From: Acidimicrobiia bacterium
GTDB lineage: Bacteria > Actinomycetota > Acidimicrobiia > Spongiisociales > Spongiisociaceae
Direction: 5' to 3'
NCBI GenBank assembly: GCA_009841075.1
Contig: VXMP01000021.1
Coordinates: 11,603 to 74,496, forward strand
Length of the DNA stretch: 62,894 nucleotides
Part shown: piece by piece, positions 32,170 to 42,083 of the stretch
Layout of the letters: each line of letters begins with the position of its first letter
Position numbering within the stretch: the stretch's first letter is position 1
Made by a program: the position numbers and the translations under genes
The notes under the pieces: generated by a model
The model's input: only the letters and a program-made list of their open reading frames with translations
What the model was told of the DNA's origin: nothing
The model's database searches: none

Positions 32170-35100
32170 ATGGGTGTTCTACCCGATTTTGTGGTCTTTG
32201 ATCTGGAGACCAATGCCGACTCACCGGACCGGACTCAACACCAGATCATCCAGATCGGGGCGGTGCGTGCCGGACCGGAGGGGGTGGTTGATCGCTTTGA
32301 GACGCTGGTTCGACCCACCAGAAAAGTGGCCGACCATATCACCGAGCTCACCGGACTCGAGGACGCGGACCTGGCCCGTGCTCCCAAGCTCCGAGAGGCT
32401 CTTGGGGATTTCTTCGCCTGGTTGAGGGCCCAAAATGTGGACTCTCCGCTTCCGCTTATCGCCCACAACGGGTTCGGCTACGACTTCGTGGTTTTGGACG
32501 CTGCCGCGGACGCCGTCGGGGTACGGATTCCGGACGGACCACGTCTGGACTCCCTGGAGCCGGCCCACCTGGTCTATGCCCGGGCGGGTGCCGAGATCAA
32601 GGGTGCCGACGGCCGCGTCCCCCCGCCAGGTCGCTCGGTCGATGACTTGGCCAAGCGGTATGGGTTAATCGACCTGGATCGGGAGCGGCATGACGCCCTG
32701 GAAGATTCCGAGCTGACCTATAAGATCGTGATGAGGCTGCTGGAAAAGCTTTCGGCACCCACCGCCGCCCGTCAACTGCAATGCCGGATACTCGGCCAGG
32801 CCGGTCATCCTTGGGCGGAGTTTGTCCCCGTCCCCGACCACCGGCCGGAACTCAATTCGGTGGTCCCCACTCCCCCACCCGATCCTCCGGTCCGAGACCT
32901 GACCGGGCGTTTAGACGCCGACCAGGTGGTGGGGAAATTCCGAGAGGGCGGGGCGTTGATGACCGACGGCCGCACCCCCCGACCCCAGCAGATCGAGATG
33001 GCCGGTCAGGTCATTAAGGCGCTGAACCAGCCGGATTCCCGTACCCTTATCGAGGCACCGACCGGTACCGGAAAGACCCTCGCCTACCTGGTTCCCGCCA
33101 TAGAAATAGCTCAGGCATCGGGCAGGAAGGCGTTGATAACCCCCCACACCCGGGTACTGCAGGACCAGATTCTCGGCTCCTTGGAAGACCTGGAGTCGGT
33201 GTTGCCACCCTTCCGAAAGGTGGTGGTCAAGGGCAAGCAGAACTACCTCAGCCTGAACGCCCTGGAAGCGGAGCTGATTAGCTGGTCGGAAGAGGACCAG
33301 ACCGGACCGGACCAACAAAAAGTGGGAATGGCCCTGGCGATCCTGTGCGGCTGGGTGGCGGAAACCCCCAGCGGGGACTGGGCGGACCTTCGCACTACCG
33401 CGTTGGATAGCCGGCTGGAAGCGCTACGTTTCTTCCGGTGGAAGCTACGGGTGGAGTTTCCACCCGGTCCGTCCCGCACCGAACTGGACGATCTCGATTT
33501 CTATCGTCGGGCTCGCCAGGGTCTCAAAGAGGCCGATGTAGCCGTGCTCAACCATGCCCTGCTGGCGACCGACCCCGGCCTCGGCTCGGATTTCAACCTG
33601 ATCATCGACGAGGCCCACGACCTGGAGGATTCGGCGACCGCGGCAGCTACCAAAGCCACCGGCAGCCAACAGGTAGCGTGGATTTGTAGGGCGATCTGGG
33701 ATGAACGTTCCCGCCGCGGGCTGGTAGCCAGGCTGGCCTCGGCCACCGGCTTCGGTCTAGCTGACGAAAAGCTAACCGAGATCCGGTCTCAGACCCAACG
33801 GTTCGAAACGGCGATCCGGCAGTTCGGTGAGCAGCTTGTGGAGTATGTTCGGGACCGAACCGGCACCCTTCAGGAAGATGCCGCCCGCTATGGCACTTCC
33901 TATCGGATCCGCCGGGGAGTCGATACCGGTAACCCCCGCTACCAACCGGTCATAGAGGCTTGCCACAATCTTAAGCACCGACGCGGCAAGCTGGTAGACG
34001 CCCTGGACGACTTCACCCTTCCGGACCAGCTGCAGGGGCGCTATCGGCGGGATGATCTGGAAGACGAGCTGTACCGACTAAACCGAGATCTGTCCCACAC
34101 CGTCCAACTAATAGACGCGGTGGTATGGGCAGCGGAGCAACTGGCCCTCTTCGACGAAGAAGAGGATTTCGCCGAGATGTCGGATTGGATCAACATCGCC
34201 GAAATCTCCTACCAGGTCCGGCCGACCAGGACACCTTCCGGTGATGACGAACCACCCCCGAACGGCACCTGGGAGTGGGGGATGCGCCGAGTCCCCCTAT
34301 CGGTGACCGGGATGCTGGCCGGACTGTGGCTGCAAAGCCACGCCACCATCCTCACCTCCGCCACCCTCCGTAGCGGCGACAGCTTCGACTATCTAATCAA
34401 ACGGCTCGGGGTAGGTGACGCCCAAACCAAGCTGCTGGATTCACCGTTCGAACGCCTATCCGAACAGCACCTGCTGATTCTCACCGACTATCTGCCCGCT
34501 CCTCGGGGAAGCCTGATGGACCGTTTCACCGAGGTCGAATCCGGCGAAATCCCCCGGTTATGCGTGGTGGCAGGCGGCGGGGCGATGGCATTGATGACCG
34601 CTCGGATCCGGCTCGAACACGTCCGTGACCATGCCCGGCCTCACCTCACCAAACTAGGGCTGAAACTGCTCGCTCAAGGGGATTCTTCTTCCCGCGCCCT
34701 GGTGGAGCAGATGAAACGGGAGCCATCCTCTTCCCTGCTCGGACTGCGCTCGTTCTGGGAGGGGGTGGACATTCCCGGCGAGGCCCTGCGGTTGCTGATA
34801 ATCGAGAAGGTCCCGTTCGATGCGATGGGCGACCCGGTTCCGGCCGCCCGCATGGACCTGATCGAAAGACAGGGAGAGGATCCGTTCGCCCGCTACATGG
34901 TCCCGAGAGCCGCCATCGCCTTCGCCCAGGGGGTGGGACGCCTGATCCGAACCGCGGAGGATCGGGGGGTAACCGTGGTCCTCGACAACCGGCTCCGCCG
35001 TCCGGTCGCCTATCGAGACGTTCTCCTGGATCATCTGTCCGGGCCCCCTCAAAAGGTGCATGGCAACTCACCGGATCAGACCTACCAGGAGATAGCCCGG

Positions 35101-37311
35101 CATCTGGGCATCCAATTCAACGAGGAGTTGAGGCAGCGGGTCGAACAGATACCCGCCCCGACCAGGCTTTCTTCGGGCACCCTCGAGGTGGACTCGGATG
35201 TCGAGTTGACCGATGAGGTAATCGCCGAGCATCTGGAGACGGCCCGGGAATGGCTCGGCTTCAAAGAGTGGCGGCCCTTCCAGCAGGAGATCATGAAAAG
35301 CTTTATCAGGGGTGAGGACGTGGTGGCGGTTCTCCCCACCGGATCGGGGAAGTCGGTCACCTTCCAGGTCCCGGCCCTGCTCTCGCCGGGGGTGACCTTG
35401 GTGATCTCGCCCCTGGTGGCGCTGATGAGGGATCAGGTCGACAACCTGCGCGCCCAGGGAATCAGCGAAGCCGCCGCCATCTACTCGGGTATCGGACAGG
35501 CCGAGCAGCGGGACATCCTCCGAGCGGCCGCGGCCGGCCATATCAAGCTCCTCTATGTCAGTCCGGAACGGTTGTGGAGTCCGGCCTTTCGGTCATGGCT
35601 GAGCAAGGTTGATGTGCAGCGGATCGCTATCGACGAAGCCCATTGCATTTCGATGTGGGGCCACTCTTTTCGGCCCGAATACGCCCTGATTCCCGAGGCG
35701 GTCGCCGAGGCTACCTCCTCCCGACGGCTTCCCACCTTGGCCGCCACCGCCACCGCCACCCCCCGGGTCCTGGAGGACGTGGGCAGGCTGCTTGAACTGC
35801 CGGATCCCACCATAATGGTCGGCTCGGCCAACCGGCCCGAGATCCGCTACTACGTGGAGCGATGCACCAAACTTTCCGACCGTGACCTTCGGGTGGTGCA
35901 GGTCTTGGAGGCCTTCCGCCGCCGGAGCGCCATCGTCTACGTGCCGACCCGCAACGACACCGGACGGCTGGCCTCGCTGCTCCGCATGTACGGACATCGG
36001 GTGCGTCCCTATAACGGTGCCATGGAGAGTAACGAACGCGGCCACACCGAAGACGCCTTCCGCCATGGTGAGATCGATGTGGTGGTGGCCACCAAGGCCT
36101 TCGGGCTGGGCATCGACAAGCCCGACATCGCCCTGATCGTGCACTTGGAGATGCCCGCCTCGATCGAGGAGTACCTGCAGGAAACCGGCCGGGCCGCCCG
36201 GGGGGCGAATGACGGCACCGGACCGGAGTACGGGACTGCCGTGCTGATGGTCACCCCGAATGACTGCCGTATTCATAAGCATTTCGTCAAGAACGCCGTG
36301 CCTGATGAAGCAGAAATCCATTCGGCGTTCAACGAGCTGGAAGCAGGACTGAACTACATTGACCCATGGGAGGGGACCGAATCGAACTTCGGGTCAGGCG
36401 GGTTCTACGGGGAGAAGGATCACACCAGGTCACTGGCCCTGCACTACCTGCATCGGGTGGGCGCGGTGAGGCGACAACCAGACTTCGTTATGAGAGGCCG
36501 GGTGAACATAACCTCCGACACCTGGGAACGATTCGATAACTACCGGCGCTCTAATCCCCTTAATGGTCAGGCCGAACGCATCCTCAGGTACGCCGAAGAA
36601 GTGGGCGGAGATTACGGATGGAGCTCCTGGAGGCACGCCCTCGGTTTGAGTCCGGTCGAGATCGAACGGGTGCTTTTCGAACTACAGAGGGAGGACATCT
36701 GCGACTTTACCGCCTGGAGGTTTGGATGGGTGTTCGAGAAAACGGAGGAGGCCGATTTGGATGGTCTGGCTCTGCGCTCCCTTTTGGAGGGACAGCAGGA
36801 AATTACCGCCCGCCGAGCCGATCAGGCCCGGGCACTGGCCCACAATCGGCCCTCCTGCCGACGCCGTGAGATGCTCCTTTATCTCGACGACAGCCAGGTG
36901 GACTTCAACCGGTGTGGGGGTTGTGACGCCTGCACCCCCGATCTACCCCGACCCTGGCAGGATTCTCACATCACCCAAGACCAGATCCGCCAGGTCGTTG
37001 AGGAGGAGGCTGACAAGACCATCCTGATCCTGGTCGATTCAGTGGAAGGGGGCCAATACTCCCGCAACAATCTGGTTCGAACCTTGCGAGGCCTCGCCAC
37101 CCAGGGGCCCTACTCCCTGCCGGATCGGTTGAGACTTAATCAATGCTTCGAGCAGCTCTCGATGATGACGGCCGACCAGGTCGAGGAACGGATCGCCCAA
37201 CTGATAGCAGACGGAACGCTGGAGTCGGTCTGCCCCGAGGGCCGCAGCTACGAGACCCTTCGGCTGACCGAGGAGGGCCGTACCCTGGTAAAAGGACGCT
37301 ACACCCGCTGA
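32170..37311 (+). CDS. exonuclease-DinG-RecQ triple fusion helicase
   Basis: A 1713-residue protein combining three machines. Residues about 1-195 are a DEDDh 3'-5' exonuclease (FDLETN, HNGFGYDF, RHDALEDSELT). About 270-940 are a DinG/XPD-like helicase (Walker A APTGTGKT near 296, DEAH as IIDEAHDLED), but the iron-sulfur cysteines of DinG are absent: the usual site reads KGKQNYLSLN. About 1020-1600 are a RecQ helicase (LPTGSGKS near 1055, IDEAHCISMWGHSFRPEY) with its zinc module (Cys...RCGGCDAC near 1585), and a winged-helix-like tail ends the protein. A UvrD-like gene follows after 24 bp. DNA repair or anti-phage defence are both plausible. Confidence 0.9.
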   Translation: MGVLPDFVVFDLETNADSPDRTQHQIIQIGAVRAGPEGVVDRFETLVRPTRKVADHITELTGLEDADLARAPKLREALGDFFAWLRAQNVDSPLPLIAHNGFGYDFVVLDAAADAVGVRIPDGPRLDSLEPAHLVYARAGAEIKGADGRVPPPGRSVDDLAKRYGLIDLDRERHDALEDSELTYKIVMRLLEKLSAPTAARQLQCRILGQAGHPWAEFVPVPDHRPELNSVVPTPPPDPPVRDLTGRLDADQVVGKFREGGALMTDGRTPRPQQIEMAGQVIKALNQPDSRTLIEAPTGTGKTLAYLVPAIEIAQASGRKALITPHTRVLQDQILGSLEDLESVLPPFRKVVVKGKQNYLSLNALEAELISWSEEDQTGPDQQKVGMALAILCGWVAETPSGDWADLRTTALDSRLEALRFFRWKLRVEFPPGPSRTELDDLDFYRRARQGLKEADVAVLNHALLATDPGLGSDFNLIIDEAHDLEDSATAAATKATGSQQVAWICRAIWDERSRRGLVARLASATGFGLADEKLTEIRSQTQRFETAIRQFGEQLVEYVRDRTGTLQEDAARYGTSYRIRRGVDTGNPRYQPVIEACHNLKHRRGKLVDALDDFTLPDQLQGRYRRDDLEDELYRLNRDLSHTVQLIDAVVWAAEQLALFDEEEDFAEMSDWINIAEISYQVRPTRTPSGDDEPPPNGTWEWGMRRVPLSVTGMLAGLWLQSHATILTSATLRSGDSFDYLIKRLGVGDAQTKLLDSPFERLSEQHLLILTDYLPAPRGSLMDRFTEVESGEIPRLCVVAGGGAMALMTARIRLEHVRDHARPHLTKLGLKLLAQGDSSSRALVEQMKREPSSSLLGLRSFWEGVDIPGEALRLLIIEKVPFDAMGDPVPAARMDLIERQGEDPFARYMVPRAAIAFAQGVGRLIRTAEDRGVTVVLDNRLRRPVAYRDVLLDHLSGPPQKVHGNSPDQTYQEIARHLGIQFNEELRQRVEQIPAPTRLSSGTLEVDSDVELTDEVIAEHLETAREWLGFKEWRPFQQEIMKSFIRGEDVVAVLPTGSGKSVTFQVPALLSPGVTLVISPLVALMRDQVDNLRAQGISEAAAIYSGIGQAEQRDILRAAAAGHIKLLYVSPERLWSPAFRSWLSKVDVQRIAIDEAHCISMWGHSFRPEYALIPEAVAEATSSRRLPTLAATATATPRVLEDVGRLLELPDPTIMVGSANRPEIRYYVERCTKLSDRDLRVVQVLEAFRRRSAIVYVPTRNDTGRLASLLRMYGHRVRPYNGAMESNERGHTEDAFRHGEIDVVVATKAFGLGIDKPDIALIVHLEMPASIEEYLQETGRAARGANDGTGPEYGTAVLMVTPNDCRIHKHFVKNAVPDEAEIHSAFNELEAGLNYIDPWEGTESNFGSGGFYGEKDHTRSLALHYLHRVGAVRRQPDFVMRGRVNITSDTWERFDNYRRSNPLNGQAERILRYAEEVGGDYGWSSWRHALGLSPVEIERVLFELQREDICDFTAWRFGWVFEKTEEADLDGLALRSLLEGQQEITARRADQARALAHNRPSCRRREMLLYLDDSQVDFNRCGGCDACTPDLPRPWQDSHITQDQIRQVVEEEADKTILILVDSVEGGQYSRNNLVRTLRGLATQGPYSLPDRLRLNQCFEQLSMMTADQVEERIAQLIADGTLESVCPEGRSYETLRLTEEGRTLVKGRYTR

Positions 37312-37335
37312 TCTTATCGGTATGATTTAACGCCG

Positions 37336-39171
37336 ATGGCGTTCCTGATCCCCAAGAACATCCCCACCCGATCAGGGGTACCCAACCGGCTCCGTCAGGT
37401 GGCCCGATCGCTGCGCGACTTCATGCCGGATGAAGCCACGGTGTGGTTGAGGAACACCGGCCGAGAAGAACCCCCCTATCTGCTGGTACTGGATCCTTCC
37501 GCCGGAATAGCCCTGATGGAAACCCCGGTGATCCGTCAATCCCAAAGCAAGCGGACCTGGTTCGGAAAAGGCCGTCCGGCCGATCAACAAAAGCTGTTGA
37601 TACGAAAAGACGTGGCCGACCTGGCCAGAAACCTGGAGTCCAAAATCGACCCAAACCGGATACCTTCCCTGCCCGTCCGGCATGTAGTGGCCCTTCCCGG
37701 TCACGACGAACCACCACCGGAGGTCGAGGGTTTGGGAAATGGGGTCGACCTGTTGTTAAGATCCGACCTGGCCGACCGTGGTCTACCGCTCGCCATGCGG
37801 AGAATCTTCGGCCTCCGGAGAGAAGGATCGTTAAACGACCGTGAGCAGCAGCTGGTCCGGGCGGCCATCAATCCCCGGGTGGTGATCAACCTGAAGCTGG
37901 AAGGGTCGGAAGCCGAACAAGCGGTGAAGATCCCGCTCTTCCATGAACCGGAGATTGCCCCCGAGGACATCATCCGGGTGATGGATCGCAAACAGGAACG
38001 CCTGGCGGAGCACATGGGATGGGGCTATCGGATGCTGCGGGGCGTGGCGGGCAGCGGAAAGACCCTGGTCCTTACCCATCGGGCCCGTTTTCTGCGGGAG
38101 CGATTTCCCAACTATCGGATCCTGGTGCTGTGCTACAACCGTGTCCTGGCCAACGGCCTGCGCGGCATGATCGGGAAAAGTAACGGCACCAAGGTAATCC
38201 ACATCGACAGCCTGGCCTTTGAGCTGGCGGGCAAGAAACCCTCCGGCAACACCTTTCCCGATTTTCCCCGGTTGAGACTAAAAGCGATCGAGGCTGCCGA
38301 ACGGCTGCCTGATTCCCGCCGTTATGACGTGGTATTGGTGGATGAGGCGCAGGACTTCGACCATGGTGGGCTGGGGCTCGCCTACCACATGCTGAAGAAG
38401 AACCGCCGTAACCTGAGTGCTAGCCAACAGGATTTGACCTCCGCCGGTGCCGGGCACCTGGTCTTGGCGCTGGACTCGGCCCAGAACCTCTATCAGCGGC
38501 GCAGCATGACCTGGAATCCGCCCAACATCACCGCCCAAGGCCGCACCGAGATCTTCCGCAGCAACTATCGCAACACCCGCCAGATTCTCGACCTGGCCTG
38601 GAAGTTCCTGGCCGGAAAAGACTTCGGCACCTCCAAACGAGCCAACGCCGAGGACGAAGGCGCGTTGATCCCACCCGAAGCCGGATACCGGGACGGCCCT
38701 CCGCCCAAGGTGCTGGCCTGCGGGGATCTTCGTGGGGAGGCGAGGACTATCGCTCGGGAGGTAAATCGGCTCCTCAAGGAGGGAGTCCAAATCGGGGATA
38801 TCGCCATTTTGTACGGCACCCGTGATCTACAGGAGAAGCTATATCACGAGCTAGCTCGACGGCAGGGGCTCCCCTACTTCCACATCCAGCACAAGGACAA
38901 GAAGGAACCTCAAGACCGCCGCGACACCGCCCTCCAGAAAAACTACCATCTCCGTGTTTCCACCATCCAAGGAATCAAAGGCCTGGAGTTCAGCCGGGTG
39001 CTGATCGGAGGCGTCAACCAGGCCCGAGCCCATGATATCCCCGAAGAAGAACAGGTTGAAGCCGTAAAGCGCCTGGTCTATGTGGGTATGACCAGAGCAA
39101 TGGACGAGCTGATGATCACCTATTCCGGCCCCGGTAAAATCGGCCCAGCCCTGACCGAGGCGTCTACCTAA
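37336..39171 (+). CDS. UvrD/Rep-like superfamily 1 helicase with N-terminal unknown domain
   Basis: 611 residues. The first 200 form an unrecognised, possibly nuclease-related (NERD-like) domain. Then Walker A GVAGSGKTLVL (about 236), VLVDEAQDF (about 333), the SF1 motif IQGIKGLEF (about 541) and VYVGMTRAMDEL (about 580) define a UvrD/Rep-type helicase of short form. It begins 24 bp after the exonuclease-DinG-RecQ gene. The gap contains TATGAT, a possible -10 box, so it may also have its own leaderless promoter. The pair looks like one functional unit. Confidence 0.85.
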   Translation: MAFLIPKNIPTRSGVPNRLRQVARSLRDFMPDEATVWLRNTGREEPPYLLVLDPSAGIALMETPVIRQSQSKRTWFGKGRPADQQKLLIRKDVADLARNLESKIDPNRIPSLPVRHVVALPGHDEPPPEVEGLGNGVDLLLRSDLADRGLPLAMRRIFGLRREGSLNDREQQLVRAAINPRVVINLKLEGSEAEQAVKIPLFHEPEIAPEDIIRVMDRKQERLAEHMGWGYRMLRGVAGSGKTLVLTHRARFLRERFPNYRILVLCYNRVLANGLRGMIGKSNGTKVIHIDSLAFELAGKKPSGNTFPDFPRLRLKAIEAAERLPDSRRYDVVLVDEAQDFDHGGLGLAYHMLKKNRRNLSASQQDLTSAGAGHLVLALDSAQNLYQRRSMTWNPPNITAQGRTEIFRSNYRNTRQILDLAWKFLAGKDFGTSKRANAEDEGALIPPEAGYRDGPPPKVLACGDLRGEARTIAREVNRLLKEGVQIGDIAILYGTRDLQEKLYHELARRQGLPYFHIQHKDKKEPQDRRDTALQKNYHLRVSTIQGIKGLEFSRVLIGGVNQARAHDIPEEEQVEAVKRLVYVGMTRAMDELMITYSGPGKIGPALTEAST

Positions 39172-39184
39172 TCCGCTTTGAACC

Positions 39185-39823
39185 CTATCCTGGGCGAGGA
39201 CCGATTATTGCCCATCTTCCCGCACTCGTCCCATCTTCCCGCACTCGTCCCATCTTCCCGCACTGGGCCCAGCGGAAACAGGTGACCAGGTGGTCGTTCA
39301 CCATTCCGGTGGCCTGCATGAAGGCGTAACAAATAGTGGGGCCGACGAAGCGGAACCCGCGCCGCCTAAGCTCCTTGCTCATCGCCTGGGATATAGGTGT
39401 TGACGCAGGCAGATTCTCCAATCTTCGCCAGGTGTTGTGGATGGTCTTGCCGCCGGTGAAGCTCCAAAGGAAATCTCCGAGCCCACCTCCGGACTCCCGC
39501 ATTTCCAGCCAGGCCCGGGCGTTACCGATGGCAGCTTGGATCTTGAGTCGATTCCGCACTATTCCTTCGTCGGTCAGGAGCTCGGCGATCTTCTCTTCGT
39601 CGTAGCCGACCATGCGCTCGGGATCGAATCCGTCGAACGCCCGCCGGTAGCCAGGGCGCTTTTTGAGGATCGTGTACCAGCTCAAACCGGCTTGGGCACC
39701 TTCCAGCACCAACATTTCGAAGAGTGGGCGATCGTCATGGACCGGAACCCCCCACTCTTCGTCGTGATAGGAGATGTAAAGGGGATCGTCGTTGACCCAG
39801 GTGCAGCGTACCTTTTCCATCAA
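39185..39823 (-). CDS. tag: DNA-3-methyladenine glycosylase I
   Basis: A 212-residue Tag protein, which excises 3-methyladenine from alkylated DNA. Zinc ligands are present: Cys near residue 7 (RCTWVN), His in YHDEEWG, and the C-terminal His/Cys pair in NDHLVTCFRW. The catalytic region EGAQAGLSWYTILKKRPGYRRAFDGFD is intact. The family usually ends near residue 190. Here about 20 extra residues are encoded by a 19-bp tandem repeat, read in three successive frames, so the tail is probably non-functional. It is convergent with the UvrD-like gene. Confidence 0.93.
   Translation of the reverse strand: MMEKVRCTWVNDDPLYISYHDEEWGVPVHDDRPLFEMLVLEGAQAGLSWYTILKKRPGYRRAFDGFDPERMVGYDEEKIAELLTDEGIVRNRLKIQAAIGNARAWLEMRESGGGLGDFLWSFTGGKTIHNTWRRLENLPASTPISQAMSKELRRRGFRFVGPTICYAFMQATGMVNDHLVTCFRWAQCGKMGRVREDGTSAGRWAIIGPRPG
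39211..39264. repeat. 2.8 copies of a 19-bp tandem repeat in the tag 3' end
   Basis: The unit CCCATCTTCCCGCACTCGT occurs at 39211-39229 and 39230-39248, with a partial third copy at 39249-39264. Copies are identical. Because 19 is not a multiple of three, each copy is read in a different frame of tag. Copy-number change would alter the C-terminal length and the stop position. Confidence 0.95.
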
Positions 39824-39896
39824 AATCCTTTTACCGGTTGTAACGAGCCCGAGGTACTTATGATATTCTCAGCCCCTATGAGCGGTCCGAAGACAT

Positions 39897-40799
39897 ATGC
39901 CCATGATTGACCTGAGCGAACGGATTGCCGGAGGCCTGCTGGGGGTAGCCGCCGGGGATGCTCTCGGGGCCACCCTGGAGTTCATGAGGCCCAATGAGAT
40001 ACGCGACAAACATGGGGTCCATCGCGAGATCATAGGCGGAGGAACCTTCGGTTGGCGGCCCGGCCAGGGAACCGACGACACCGACCTGACCTGGGCGGTG
40101 CTGGCCTCCTACCTCGACGGCCCCTACACCCTGGATCGGGTGGCTGCAAACATGCTCGACTGGTATCACACCCCTCCCCGCGACATCGGAGGCACCACCA
40201 ATATTGCCTTAGGTCGCCTGGAAGAGTCGGGCGACCCGCACGCCTGCGGGAGGACCGGGGAGTACTCCAACGGAAACGGCTCGTTGATGAGATGCATCCC
40301 CACCACCCTGGCCAGATCCGATGCCGAGGTGCGTAGAGCCGAGCTGATCGAGATATCCGCCATCACCCATGCCCATCGCCGGTCCATCGACAGCTGCGTG
40401 GCCTATGGCGAGATGATCAACGCCCTCCTGGAAGGTGCCGATCCCTCCGAAGCCATCGCCGCCGCCCAGGCCCTTGACCTCCGTCCCCTGGTCCGAGAGG
40501 CGCTTGAGGTTGACCCTTCCGAACCCGTGGAAGACCTGTCCACCTCGGCCTATGTCATCGACTCCCTTAAATGCGCCGTCTGGGCCCTTCAGCAGGATGA
40601 CACGTTCGAGGAAACCCTCGTGGCCCTGGTCAACCGGGGACGGGACGCCGACACCACCGGTGCCGTAGCCGGAGGGCTGCTCGGCGTTTGGCATGGAGTC
40701 GGGGCTATCCCCTCCCGCTGGCTGGAAACCCTTGAATACCGCCCCCGCTTCCAAGCCGCCGTCCCCACCCTCGTCGCCCTTCGAAGGGAAGCCCCCTAA
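39897..40799 (+). CDS. ADP-ribosylglycohydrolase (DraG/ARH family)
   Basis: A 300-residue ADP-ribosyl-hydrolase. The binuclear metal site motifs are present: GTDDTDLTW near residue 60, GNGSLMR near 123, and NRGRDADTTGAVAGGLLG near 245. N-terminal GLLGVAAGDALGATLEF is typical. It removes ADP-ribose from protein, nucleic acid or small molecules in the cytoplasm. Divergent from tag with a 73-bp gap and convergent with the DUF4143 ATPase. No ADP-ribosyltransferase is encoded nearby, although a truncated RES gene lies at 53.9 kb. Confidence 0.92.
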   Translation: MPMIDLSERIAGGLLGVAAGDALGATLEFMRPNEIRDKHGVHREIIGGGTFGWRPGQGTDDTDLTWAVLASYLDGPYTLDRVAANMLDWYHTPPRDIGGTTNIALGRLEESGDPHACGRTGEYSNGNGSLMRCIPTTLARSDAEVRRAELIEISAITHAHRRSIDSCVAYGEMINALLEGADPSEAIAAAQALDLRPLVREALEVDPSEPVEDLSTSAYVIDSLKCAVWALQQDDTFEETLVALVNRGRDADTTGAVAGGLLGVWHGVGAIPSRWLETLEYRPRFQAAVPTLVALRREAP

Positions 40800-40837
40800 C
40801 CACCGGAGGCTCGGCCTGATACCGATCATTACATCCC

Positions 40838-42061
40838 TCAGCTCCAGATAGCGCTTATCGGGACGGCTTGAACGTGGTCGGTTAATTGGTAAACCGCCGG
40901 GCCGGTGTGTAGGAGTACGCCTGCCAGGAACCGGTCGCCCAGCCGGTCGCGGAGCCAGTTGAGATGGCGGGCGTGTCTGGAATACGGTGCGCTGTGGGCC
41001 TTGATCTCGATCGCGACTATCCCCCGCACCCCCAGGTCGGCGATGAGGTCTACCTCGTGACGACCGTCTCCATCCCGGAGATGATGCAGCTGTGGACGAT
41101 GCGGATCAACGGAGACTTCGGCCCTAAGTTGGTTGATAACGAAGGTTTCGATAAGACGGCCCAGCAGGTCGCCGTCGCTCATAACCAGAGCGGCATCCGC
41201 TCCTACCGCCGCCCCCCATAGGCCGGTGTCGGCAAGGTAGCGCTTCGGTGCTCGGGTCAAACGCTTCAGCCCATTGCTGCTCCAGGCGGGCAGCTCCGCT
41301 ATGGCACCAAGGTCGCCGAGCAGTCGGGTGTAGGCCTGGGCGGTGCGCCGGTCGATCTCCGCTGCCTGGCAGAGTGTCGTGTCGGTGGCAACACCTGCCG
41401 AGTTAAGGGCATATACACCGAAGAATTTTCTGAGACGGGTGGTGTCGAGGCCCTTGCCACGTCTCGGTTGGCCCTGGGCGAGCCGCTCCACATAATCAGC
41501 CAGCCACTGTCTACCAACCCGGTCAGGCAATTGCACGGCCGGTTCGGGAAAGCCGCCCCGCAAAGCCATTTCAACGTATCCGCGCAGATCAGGAGTTTCT
41601 GCGGGAGCCTCTATAACCTCGCCGCCGAGGATCCTGTCCAGGAAAGGCCTTCCTTTATATGAGATCCGCTCGCGAACCGCTAAAGGATGCATAGGCACTC
41701 TTATCAGTCGGCCTGTACCCGGCCACAGCGCCGGATCGGCATCCGAGTAGACCGAGCCGGTCAAAATGAACCTCCCGGAGCGGCGTTCTGCATCAACGGC
41801 CCGCTTAACGGCACCTAGCACCTCCGGGCACTCCTGCCACTCGTCCAATAGCACCGGCTCGGGGCGGTCTCTCAAGGCGGCATCGGGATCGGCACGGAAC
41901 GGTACCGCCTCCCTCTGGCGGTCAAGCCTCACGACACTTGCTGCATGCCGGAGCGCGGTAGTTGTCTTACCTGCCGCCCTCGCTCCGGTGATCATCACCG
42001 CAGGAGCCGAAGACAGAATCTCTCTTATCCAAGGGTCCACCAGGCGGGTAAGGTAACGCAT
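40838..42061 (-). CDS. AAA ATPase with C-terminal DUF4143 domain
   Basis: A 407-residue protein with N-terminal P-loop ATPase (MITGARAAGKTTT, Walker B VLLDEWQECP, sensor ILTGSVYS) and a DUF4143 domain in the second half containing LRDGDGRHEVDLIAD and VAIEIKA, a PD-(D/E)xK-like arrangement. The family is common in genomes, often mobile or linked to defence and toxin loci, and its function is not settled. Three 23-bp repeats lie directly upstream. A distant relative lies at 56843-58126. Confidence 0.88.
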   Translation of the reverse strand: MRYLTRLVDPWIREILSSAPAVMITGARAAGKTTTALRHAASVVRLDRQREAVPFRADPDAALRDRPEPVLLDEWQECPEVLGAVKRAVDAERRSGRFILTGSVYSDADPALWPGTGRLIRVPMHPLAVRERISYKGRPFLDRILGGEVIEAPAETPDLRGYVEMALRGGFPEPAVQLPDRVGRQWLADYVERLAQGQPRRGKGLDTTRLRKFFGVYALNSAGVATDTTLCQAAEIDRRTAQAYTRLLGDLGAIAELPAWSSNGLKRLTRAPKRYLADTGLWGAAVGADAALVMSDGDLLGRLIETFVINQLRAEVSVDPHRPQLHHLRDGDGRHEVDLIADLGVRGIVAIEIKAHSAPYSRHARHLNWLRDRLGDRFLAGVLLHTGPAVYQLTDHVQAVPISAIWS

Positions 42062-42083
42062 ATCTTTGGCATACTACCACTTC

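Noticed and set aside
39211-39264. CRISPR-like array
   Set aside because: Copies are directly adjacent with no spacers; this is a simple tandem repeat. No CRISPR array was noticed elsewhere in the window.
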